From Embiotoca jacksoni (lineage: Eukaryota > Chordata > Actinopteri > Embiotocidae): a DNA stretch of 64,000 bases. Where the stretch lies: NCBI GenBank assembly GCA_022577435.1, contig JAKOON010000033.1, positions 259,501 through 323,500 on the forward strand, given 5' to 3'. Numbering within the stretch: the first letter of the stretch is position 1; each line of letters begins with the position of its first letter. Positions 12,784 to 23,300 of this stretch are shown one piece after another. The translations under genes and the position numbers were made by a program. The notes beneath the pieces were generated by a model. It was not told the origin of the DNA, made no database searches, and was given only the letters and a program-made list of their open reading frames with translations.

Positions 12784-13070
12784 TTTTTTTTTTTTTTGCA
12801 GAAGGTTATGATGTCAAAGCGAGGTTGACCTTTGACCTTTTGGATATAAAATGTTTTCAAGTCCTAATTTGATCCCGTCGGACATTTGTGTGTGACGTTA
12901 GCGCAAGCGTTCGCACGAGAGCTTCTCGAGTTACGGTCGCCGTGGCCTTTGACCGACGAATTCGAATCGTTTCGTCTCCCGGAGATATCGCGTTGACGAG
13001 AACGCGACGGGGTTTGAAAGCATACCGCCGCCGGCCACACGGCGGCAGCACTGAGGCAAAGAGATGGAGA
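12784..13070 (+). repeat. Interspersed fish repeat with DR1 motif, copy A
   Basis: This copy shares a 31-bp perfect match (12824-12854) with copy B at 17326-17356, covering TGACCTTTGACCT followed by TTGGATATAAAATG. Further on it has GAGATATCGCGTTGACGAGA and a 3' CCGCCGCCGGCCAC-like segment. I recognise this order of blocks as a repeat seen widely in percomorph genomes. I cannot assign its class; it may be a SINE- or MITE-like nonautonomous element. Ends are approximate. Confidence 0.6.
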
Positions 13071-16000
13071 CACCACAGCGGGATTTTGTTGAACCATTAG
13101 CCGCGTGTCACTCCAAGTAATCAGGGCAGGAAATGCAAGAAATTATAGGCTTAAGTGTGTGTGTGTGGGGGGGGGGAGGAGGGGGCGCGCTTATCACGTC
13201 GCCCTCCTTGTTTTCTCCCAGATGATCCTGGATTTGAAACCGTTGAGCTTCCTGTCGCTGCGGTTTAACCCTCCTGCGCGTGGGATCAGGACTGAGTCAG
13301 CAGCAGAGCTCAACAGCAGGAAGGAGGTTTAACAGGGGGACAAACGGAAGAGTTTCAGGGGGACACGCTTCCCGCAGATCACTGAATGAATCATCCTCGA
13401 CGTGAACGCGCCGTCGTCCACTTTGAATATCAGTCCCCCTGTTCCTCGTGGTTGTCGGAGGTTCCTCAGGTCCCGTCCTCGGTCCGGCTCGCAGGTTTGT
13501 CCGCTGTCCCGGCTGTGGCCTCCAACGGCCACCCGTGCCATCTGTTGATGATGATGATGATGGTGGTGATGATGATGATGGTGGGTGAACTGGCTGGGTC
13601 AGCGTGCCGTGCTTTTCACTCTGCTGCTGAGTCGGCGCACACGCGGCGAAAAACAAAAAAGTCTTTCAGTCTGCTCGAAACGCTGAATTAATGTGAATTG
13701 TTTTCTTTTGGGAAAAACGAATCAAAGTAAAGTCAGTTAAAAAAAAATGATTTCAGTCGACGTCTATTAACTAATGAGATTCCTTTGCTGAGTTTCATGT
13801 CACCAAATTAACACAACTACGAGAGGATTTCTTTCCTCACATTAAAAGGCCCAATTCATGCTTTTTCTTTGGAGTTACACAGAGCAAACAATGTGCTTCG
13901 TTGTGAGGTAATCAGTCAGGTATTTATTCATTTCACATCTCTGCTGCTCTTCTTCAACGCCAGATTTTTTTTTTTCTATGTTTGTGCTAAAATTCCCAGT
14001 TCACTACGGCGAAATGTTTCCTGAAGAGTGCTGAGGATGACTTCTTTTAATATTTGTTATTTATTTGCACACAAAAAAAACAAACAAAAAAAACCCCACA
14101 CAAACAGCTAAACAAACCAAAAAAAAAAAAAAAAAGAACAAAATGAAACAAACTTTCATTTCACAGACGAAATGCGCAACATCGTGACTGGATGGAGGCT
14201 CAGAAGACCATTTAAGGTCGAAGGAGGCCAGAAAGTGGAAAATCCTGGCAGATCAAAGCCAATCACAGCACAGCCGACACCTCTCCTTCCTTATATGGTC
14301 AGTGGAGGAAGGAACGGAGGGCATTGAACACGGTAGGCCAAAATTCTTCAAAGGTTTAGACGGGAAATCGTTTGAATCCATCTTTCTAAAGCAAGGAGGG
14401 CCTGCTGCTCCTTTCAGCTGCGACCGTACAGAGACTATGTGATCCTGTACAGAAGAAAGGAAAAAACAAAAAACATCATCCTAAAAACTCAGAGCAAGAC
14501 TAGAAAAAGATTCCCCGGAGACCCGACTTATCACAAGTAGGAGCCGGTCGGTTGTTTACTGGAATAATTGTTTGGTCCATATGGAGTGGAAAAACTACAC
14601 GTAAAAGTCTTTTATTAAACTGTATTAAATCCCACATCTTTAAACTGGAAACAGCCTCGCTCTCATTAATGACTTTAACAATCAGTTCATTAAATCTCCG
14701 TCATTTGACTAATGGATTAATCAAAGTATCGTTTAGCGGCCTACTCTCCCCCCGTATCTCCCCCCTCAGCGTTCCCACGGACGCAGCCGGTGTCAGAGAC
14801 TGAGAGACGTCTCTATATTGTCATTTCTCGATGCCTCGGATCGCATTTTTCTAACCGAGTGTGCTCGTCTTGGTTTCAGTGACAGACTCGAGCCGTCACT
14901 TCATCCGGACGCCTCGATTCGTCATCGTTTGTTAACCCTGCTGCTGTTCGTGCTCGCAGCCGAGATGGATTTAGCTCATTCAGTGTGTGTGTGTGTGTGT
15001 GTGTGCGTGCCGAGATTTAATTCCATCGTTAAGGATGATTTCTAACCAAGAAAAGTACCGCACGTCATCTCACACCGGAGCTGCTGTCAGGAATCAAAGA
15101 CACCGTCCAGCAATCAGGGAAAAACTCTTCTCATTTTTTTTTTTTTTTTAAGGTCTGTAAAAGCTCCGGCTGAGATTTATTTTTCGGGCCTCCGGGAGTT
15201 CAAACAAATTCTGACTGTGACACGCCAATGTTTTATTCCCTTTATTTCAAATTACACGTTTTTACCGGCGATTTCTCGGAGCACGCCGTCTCGTTTCAGA
15301 TGTTCGAACGGGATAAAAGTACAAAGATGTCGCTCCAAAATGACGCCGATGAGCTTCAGAAAGCCGCTTTAGTCTGCAAAGAATTATACAGCATGCAGCC
15401 ATGAAAAACGGATGTGACTCACTCTCTGTGACAGATTATCCATCTCAGGTTTTCATAACAAGCTTGAACTCTTTGCAGGATGATTAGCAGGTAAAGAAAT
15501 AGAAACTGAACTTTTAGAAGCACGAATAAACCCGCACTCTGAAGGCCTTTTATCAGAATAATATGGTGCTACGGTGTTTTTTTCAGTTTCAAGTTTGTCT
15601 CACCCACATACAAGAAATCAGCAGAACTAAATGTCCTTCCTCACAGTGCCAAAGAGCTACCACACAAGATAAGAAATAAAACAGGAAAAAAAAGAAATAA
15701 CACAAAAAAAAAAATTACAGAAAGATAGCAGGTAAATAAGAAACAACAGAGATGATAGATAACACTATTAATAACACTTTTACTAGCACCGACAGAACTG
15801 CTTCTGACTGCGGGCATTTAAAGTGCAGGATTTGTGATGTAAAAACAACAACAACAACAACAAAACTGTAAAATACAAATAATAGGAAAAAGATGAGTTA
15901 AAAATTGTACATAAGACGGATGCGGTAGAAGGTCCAGGATGGCGGACCGAATAAATACACTGTAAGGCAAATATATTGTAGATTTTAAGATATTAAAGGC

Positions 16001-17220
16001 CATTAACTCTAAGTGTGACCTTTCTGATCCCCAGAGGATGAACCCTGATGATCCTCTTGAGCCAACATCTCCGACGTATTTCTGCATCGGAGGTGAAACT
16101 ATCTTTGAAACCATCGGATGGATGATCTTGAAGTTATCTATGCGCATTCGTGGTCCTCACAGGATGAACCGATTACCTACTGATTGATGTCACTCCCACC
16201 ACTCTCGCCTTAAAACATCAAGAAAAAGCAGCATTAATTCAAACCATTTGTTACAATCACATAGAGTCATTTTTAAAGCCAAGAATCTGCCTTTTTTTTT
16301 TTCTCTTCTTCTTCTTCTTCTTCCCCCTCGATGATTCTCTTCTGTCACGGTCCTGATGAGGACATTTTTCTTTTGCCGAGACGGTTGATGAAGCATGTCA
16401 CAGACACAAGACCCGAACCAGACTCTCTGAACCGCATTGCTGAGGCAGTGGAAACACTTTCGCATTACTCGGGGCAATTACAGCAGATCCCGGCTTACCG
16501 ATCCCCGTGCGAGATTTAGCCGAAGATTCGGAGGTCTTCATCACACCCGCGCAGCACGGACACACCCGCGACGTGCAGCGACGAGGTTTCACCATCGCAG
16601 TCGCGTCAACTCGCAGCTGTTCATGTTGTCGAACTGTGGAACATATTGTCATGTGGAGTCGTGAAGAAAACCCGAGCAGCGAAGCGGCGCGGGATTAAAG
16701 GGAGGCTGAATACATCTGGAGGGATTTGAAGCTCAGGGAGGAAACGGAGCGCACTCCAGTGTTGTTATTGACGTGGAGGTAGTTACCGTCTGGGAGCGTC
16801 GAGTATTAGATTTGCATTTAAGAAGCGTAACGTGAAACAAAATATGCGGCGGCTCTGAACAGAAGTGCTTCGGAGTTCTGTGAACCGACTTCCTGGGATC
16901 TGAAGTGCACCTGACTGACGGTCTTGCAAAGCTGTGCGCCATCTAGTGGTGTGAAGGAGAGCAGCAGCAGCAGCTCGGAGCTCCAACAGGAGAAAGAAAA
17001 AAAAACACAAAGCCCAATTTGTAACAACACGTGTTAAAAGTAGATTGGATGGACAGCAGTCAGGTGTTATTATTATGATTATGATGATGAATAAAAAAAA
17101 AACGTGTGACTAAGATTTTTCTTATCTCCCGTCTGCTGTTATTAAGGGTGTAAATTCAGACGACGCTACAGAAGATCTAAACAACCAGCAGCTTCAAGAT
17201 CAGTTTCGCCAATTCAGTAT

Positions 17221-17510
17221 CTGATCGAATGTGAAATATGTTCACAATCTTCCCCGTTCTGGTCGCAAATAACAGGCGGAAAAAAAAAAAGTGTTTTTCT
17301 GGAACATTTTGATGTCGGCAGGGAAGTTGACCTTTGACCTTTTGGATATAAAATGTCATCACTGGACCGTTTTACCCTCCAAGGCATTTCTGACATTTTT
17401 GTCACGACCAGCAGCTGAATTCTTGAATTACAGCCACAAACATGTTCTGGTGAGGTCACCGTGACCTTTGACCTACTAAACTAAATTCCTTCCAGGCGTT
17501 CTCAAGAAGG
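17221..17510 (+). repeat. Interspersed fish repeat with DR1 motif, copy B
   Basis: This is the same repeat family and orientation as the copy near 12.8 kb. It has the shared 31-bp core at 17326-17356, then a segment with GAATTCTTGAATTACAGCCA, then a second nuclear-receptor-like GTGACCTTTGACCTAC and a truncated 3' part with AGGCGTTCTCAAGAA. It sits just downstream of the PPP1R12A poly(A) site. Boundaries are approximate. Confidence 0.6.
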
Positions 17511-17572
17511 AAACAAGAAAACGAAATATTCCACTTTCACGACATTAAAAAAAAAAAAATAAATAAACAAGC

Positions 17573-17596
17573 GGGGGGGGGGGGGGGGGGGGGGGG
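17573..17596 (+). repeat. poly-G homopolymer (24)
   Basis: Twenty-four consecutive G directly beyond the predicted PPP1R12A cleavage site. On the PPP1R12A transcript strand this is poly-C. Confidence 0.9.
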
Positions 17597-17630
17597 AATA
17601 AAGAGGCAGGGGAACTTTACAATGTACAAG

Positions 17631-17636
17631 TTTATT
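17631..17636 (-). terminator. PPP1R12A: Poly(A) signal AATAAA for PPP1R12A
   Basis: The plus-strand TTTATT reads AATAAA on the transcript strand, in the context AAAAATAAACTTGTACATTG. Cleavage would fall about 15-25 nt downstream, near 17610. It is chosen because it is the clearest signal outside simple repeats. Confidence 0.5.
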
Positions 17637-18308
17637 TTTAATGAACTCTTCAGTGGTTGGTAGTCACAGCACAGCTTGCATGTATTAAGCCACACACCTA
17701 TTTTACAAGATGATGGGAAAAATAAAGAAAAAAAAAAAAAAAGAGAGAGAGAGAGACAGAGAGAGAGAGTAGATGGCCATCGGGCCATCTGCAGTGACTT
17801 CTTTTACTAAAAATATCCTTAAAAGGCCACTGAAATGCATAAAATGTCTTCAGATTAATGGAATATTTGATGGTGCTTTAAACCTGACATCAAGACTCCT
17901 CACATGGCATCGACAGTGCATGTAGACATTGTAGAGAGGACTGGGTTAGCAATACCTAAGATATTCTTCTTCTTTTTTATTTTTTATTTTTTTTTAAGTG
18001 ACAACACCTTGGCTACAATACTACAGCTTTAAAAAAAAACAAAAAAAACAAAAACAAATCAAAGAAACAAAATTAACTCTTTCAAGATACTGGATACAAT
18101 GAAAGTGAAATGTAGTGAAGCGATTATTTGTTGTTTTTTTTGTATCTCAATTATGTGAACACTTATTTTAAACTGGCAAAAAAAAATAAAAAAAATAAAG
18201 CAAAACAAAATAAAAATAAAAGCACTGAACACTGTCAGCCATCCCGTGTAAAGAGAGAGGCTCTACTGTACTGTATCCAATGTCTTTATAGACTATAAAA
18301 AGAAAACA

Positions 18309-18310
<2 letters not shown>

Positions 18311-18344
<34 letters not shown>
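18311..18344 (+). repeat. (TAA)n microsatellite
   Basis: About 11 TAA units in the predicted 3'UTR of PPP1R12A (TTA on the transcript strand). Confidence 0.9.
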
Positions 18345-19602
18345 CATAATAATTAAAACACACCTGTTTGTCCTCTGGAATTTGTATACTTTTAATAGTA
18401 ACAGACGGGAACCATAAACGCATGCCATGTGCTGGTCTCAAACAAATACATACAGGTATATACAGCGTCACTCAGTACCTGCTAAAACAAAGTGAGAAAT
18501 ACGGAGTATAAACTGACTACACTACAAACTTAAAACAAAACAAAAAAAAATAAAAACAAAAAAAATAAAGAGGGGGTAGAAAGTGAGCGATGGAAGCGGA
18601 AGAAGTGGAAGAGTGAAAAATCCTACTTGTGATGGACTCATTAAAGCATTAAAAAAAAAAAAAAAAAGTAAAGAAATGCATATTGCACATACAGTGAAAG
18701 CTTAATTCCACCAGGTCCGCCTCGTTTCGCTAAAGCGAGAATTCAAAACTATAATTTTTTTTTTTCCCTCTTGGAGGAAGACACACAGAGGTACAAAAAT
18801 AAGGGGGTGTGGGTGTGTGGGTGGGGGGGGGGGGGGTGTTGGTGATCTCTGTGTGTGTGGAGGGGAGGGGGGGGGTGGATAGGGAAGGGGGTGGGGCCAC
18901 AAGGAGCTGATAATGGGCAGAAGTGGCACTTTTTTCCAAGGGGGTAGGGGAGGGAGAGTAACTGCACAGCACACAACACAGGAAGAGGAAACAAAAACAA
19001 AAACAAAAAACAAAACGTCAAATAAGAGATTGTGGCACAAATAAAATCAGGTGTTGGATAATATCTGTTGTTCGGTGAAAGCCGAGAGAGAAAGGAGAGA
19101 GAGAGAGAGAGAGATCGATGCAAGTGTTTTTCTTTTTCTCTTTATGTACAACTAAGGCTTATTGGTTAAATAGTTTTCAGGCTTCCCCGCCCGCAACGCG
19201 TTTACATGCTGATCACACAACCCTCCTTTCTTTTTGTTGTTGAATTTTTTTTAGTTTTTTCTTTTTTTTGCTCAAGTAAACTCAAGTGGTTCTATCGGGA
19301 CAGCGGCCACGGGTGGGTTCATAGTGGCGGAGGTGGATGGATGGATGGATGCTGCAGTGAAGGTGGAGGAGCAAAAAAAACAACAAAAAAAAACAACAAA
19401 AAAAAACAAAAGGGAGATTTTTAAAGAGTCAGGAGGGGGAGAGAGAGAAGGAAAAAAAATAAAAAAAAAAAATAAAAAAAAAAAGGAGTCTTGTCTCTGA
19501 TGTCTGTTGCAATTAATATCTAAATGTGCAATTCCATTAGTCACTGCCATGGGGTGGGGGGGGGACTAGGGGGTGCAGAAGACGGGGCGGGGGGGTCTGG
19601 TT

Positions 19603-19689
19603 CTACTTGGAAAGCTTGCTAATGACTCGAATGAGCGCTCCGTTCTCGTCCTTTAGTCTCTGGTTGTCTGCTTTCAAGTCTGGGAGCAT
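19603..19689 (-). CDS. PPP1R12A: PPP1R12A terminal exon 26b (leucine zipper, KLSK end)
   Basis: This exon encodes 28 residues, from MLPDLKADNQRLKDENG to ALIRVISKLSK, then TAG. It is the canonical LZ+ C terminus that binds the PKG-I alpha leucine zipper and makes the phosphatase cGMP-responsive. The acceptor is TTCCCTTTCAG and the phase is 0, matching exon 25. It is an alternative to exon 26a at 21891-22028. Confidence 0.96.
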   Translation of the reverse strand: MLPDLKADNQRLKDENGALIRVISKLSK

Positions 19690-22600
19690 CTGAAAGGGAA
19701 TAAGAGGAAACGGGGACGGGAGGAAGAGACACAAGAGAGGAGACGTCTTTAGACAAGTCGTGACAGCAGACATGCGTCGTTAAAACCGGTCAGGCCCGTC
19801 TTACAAACTGTTAATTTTGCAGCCTGTGTAAAAAAATAAAAAATAAAATAAAAAAGGCAATCTCGGGAGTCACACAGCATCTCTCATGTTTTGTTGTCGT
19901 CTTTTTTTTATTTTTATTTTTTTTATTATTATTATTATTTTTGCATATTAAAACAAAAATAAACCACTTTGTTCCAAGTCGAGAGAGAGAGAAAGTAAAA
20001 AAAACCAAAGCGGGCACACCACAGGCCAAAGATCCTGAGACAAGCCATGCAGAATCTGAACGGCTGCTCACCGGCAGCCGGAAAAATACACACAACAGAG
20101 GACGCTGTCACGTTTTCACTGGTCGGCGGATGGTTGTCTCATAGGAGACATTTGTTGAGTGGACGCCAAAATATATATATTCATAATTTTAACACGCATG
20201 TTCAGCGCAGAATTGACGAGTATTGATTTAGACTACAAATGAGTTTTTTCAAATTTTCAGTAAACTGCGTTATCAGATTGGGGCTCTTTATTAGCACATA
20301 TTTAATATTAAATTACTTTTATTGGGGGAGGGTAAAAAAAAAATATCGTAAATTTAAGATCAATTGTATCGATTAAATTGCTGCTACTGACTCTAATAAA
20401 ACCCTGACGACTCAAAATGTTGAGAAGCTACAGACTTCGTGTGATTTATCGTCGTCGCTGAACCCGACAAGAGTTGATTAAAAATCGCATTGAAACGGCA
20501 AGAAAATCATTTCAGTTTTCCGTCAGCCTCCCGCGCGCTGCTTCGAGGCGCATTTCGTTCTCAGCGGGCGGGCAGAACTCGGCAGGATGCCCGTCACGAT
20601 ACCCGCATATCAAACTCTGGACAACATCTCTCGCTCCGAGCTCACGGCTGCGTTGCCGCTGGCTGAGGGAGAGTGGGAGCGCTTGTTTTGATGTGTCCGA
20701 TGTCCCGAATAAAACGGCGGCAGAGTCGTCATTTAAAAAAAAATGATCCATCTTCGAGGCGTCAACCGATTGCAGTTTTTCCCCTTACGGTTAATTGTGC
20801 AGCTTTACTGTCAACTGAACAAAACTTCCTGTGAACAATAAAAGCGTAACGGTTTAAAATTTGGATCAATGCACGTCGTCGATTCTCCGACGTGATCGCA
20901 GAAATAAACGAGCGCCCCGACGTCGTTTTGACTCTTTGGAAGAAGCCGTGGTGACGAGGACTCTGTGTGGAAAACGTGTTCAACACTGACAATCTCCCAG
21001 GAGATTTCAGTCCACTTAAAAAAAAACAACAACAACAACCAACCTGTTAGTCATTGATTACAGATGACAATCAACCGCTAGTTTAACTCCCCACAGTTCA
21101 GCTCATGAATGCATATTTGACTTTATACCCCATATTGATGGAGCACAGGGCAAGAAACCAAATGAACCCGTCTGTAGCATGCAGGTCTCTGAAATACTTC
21201 GTTGATGTCATCTGTCCAAATCCAAACACACAGGAGGGAAGAAAATAGTTCAGTCTCCGAAGATTTGGGACCAAAAAAAACAAAAAAAAAAAACTGCCAC
21301 AGGAAGCCAACTTCATGCAAATAAAGCCAGAACAAGCCAAACTGAACATCCGAGCTCCCCTCCGACGAAAGCGTCGCCGCTAATAACTACGGGGGACACT
21401 TTCCTTTACAGCACGGGATGCGAAATTAAAACCGTCTCCCAACACTTACCTGAGCTTCGTCTCGGGTTTCTTTATCGACCTCGTTTAGTTTGATAGATTT
21501 AGGATTTAGTTTTGGTGAAAGGTGCGGAAGGCACCTGACAGTCGTGTGCTGTAAACGGAGAGTGTCCCGATGGAAAAAAAAAAAAACAAAAAAAAACAAA
21601 GAAAAAGTCACCCTCCCCAATCTGAAAAACAACAACAACAAAACAAAACAAAAAAAGCTCTGGGGAGGCAGAGGAAAAAGGGGGGAGTTTACAAAACCAG
21701 AGATAAAGGTGAGCGGCTGGACACCTGCCTGTCTATGGGTGCGGGGCAGAGCACGAATGGAGCATGAGAAGGATGGGGGTTGGTAGAAGGTGGGGGAGGG
21801 GCAGGGCTGGGAGAGTGAGGAGGAAGAAGAAGAAGACGAAGAAGACGAAGAGGAGGAGGAGGAAATGGTGGTGGACAGACGGACGTGGATTTAGAGGTCG
21901 ACGGCGGGCAGCTGGCTGCAGGCCGACTGCGTGAGCTTCGCCACCACGCGGGCCAGGGCCCGGTTCTCAGCCTGCAGCCGCTCCTTAACCTGCCGCAGGG
22001 CCTGAACCTGCTTTACCTGGGGGAGGTTCTGCAGGGGAGGGGGAGGGAGGGAGGGTGGGTGGAAGTGGGGACAAGAACAAGCACAACACAGGAGAACAGA
22101 GAGAAGGACAACAAGGAGGAGGACGGGAGGAGAGAGAGAGAGGAGACAAGAATGTGTTTCAGGAGAGAGAAAAGGATTAATGAGAGACAGGACAATTTAA
22201 AGTAATAGAGAAGGAAGGACAACAAAAAAAAAGAAAAAAAAAGAAAAAAAAAAGGGGGGAAACAGAAAAGGAAGACTGTTAGAATAATGGGGACAGACTT
22301 TGGAAACCGAAGGAATGATTACTACGAGCTTTCTGCTTCGGCGTGATGCTTGTAAAGACAGAATGGAAAAGTGACGACGCTCCTCTCTTCTCTCAAAACC
22401 TTTTTTTTTTTTCCCTCCCAGAAAAAGGAACATTTAATTGGTCGATCTCAGCGCAGGAGTTTAAACGCTAACTACCAACAGAGTTAACGACGGGGCGGGT
22501 GGAGGGGGGGTTTAATCCGCAGCACGTAGCCTTAACGTCGCTAGGCTAGTGAGTTTCTTCAACACTCGGGTTCCAGTGTAACTTACAGGTGTTCTGACAG

Positions 22601-23230
22601 CTCCCGTTGCCACGGAGACAACCGAGTCTCCTCACAGCACGGCTTTAAAACAAAAAAAAAAAAAAACGTCCACAAATCTGTGGGAAGTCGTCATTTCTCG
22701 AGCCGAAGAAAGACAACAAATAATAATAATAATAATCTAACTGGTTAAGGAACCTCCCAGGAACGTGTGACTCGAGAGAGAAGCTACACAAACGCACCGC
22801 TTCTATCTGTTCAGCGTCACGGTAAATATAAATATAATGTTTGTCCTTCGTTAATGTCTCCCGAGTAGCACATGACGTACAATCAGAGCACGTCGGGGGG
22901 GAAATTTGATTTACCTCCAAATAAAGCGGCTTAGAATAAGCTGCCGATTTGTTTACCACCTTGTCTGATCGTCTAACGGCTCGCGTTTCTCGATCTGTCT
23001 GACTTTGTCGCAGCGATTGTCTCCAGATCTTAGGGGAAAAAAAAAAAAAGAAAGAAAACCGGCAAAACTACAAACATAAGACCCAAGTTTATATCGTATA
23101 TTCAGCACCGTGGCTTTTAAGATGCCTCCCCCTCCGCCCCTTTCTATTAAACCAAAGAAAATGTGAGTGATCCAGATTTATATATACAAAGACACTTCAT
23201 TTTAATATCATGAATAGCACACTTAATGCA

Positions 23231-23300
<70 letters not shown>

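Larger units (their letters stand above)
11151..17610. other. Intergenic spacer between PAWR and PPP1R12A
   Basis: About 6.4 kb with no recognisable exon on either strand. It holds two copies of a TGACCTTTGACCT-bearing fish repeat (about 12784-13070 and 17221-17510), G homopolymers at 11909-11931 and 17573-17596, a GAT microsatellite at about 13547-13583, a CTT run at about 16302-16323 and several A-tracts. Around 11350-11390 is a short TGTAAAGCACTTTGT stretch like the 3' tails of fish LINEs. It should contain distal PAWR promoter elements, but none could be defined. Confidence 0.6.
17612..19602 (-). other. PPP1R12A: PPP1R12A 3'UTR (predicted)
   Basis: From the KLSK stop codon to the AATAAA at 17636-17631 is about 2 kb without coding signal, a normal 3'UTR length for this gene. 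It contains an AAT microsatellite (18311-18344), C-rich runs on the transcript strand (plus-strand G at about 18814-18880) and many A/T tracts. Several other AATAAA words occur in the A/T-rich parts, for example near 17970, so shorter forms are possible. Confidence 0.5.

Noticed and set aside
13386..13691. Plus-strand frame with a Met-rich run
   Set aside because: The Met/Val run is a GAT microsatellite translation; there is no other coding sign.
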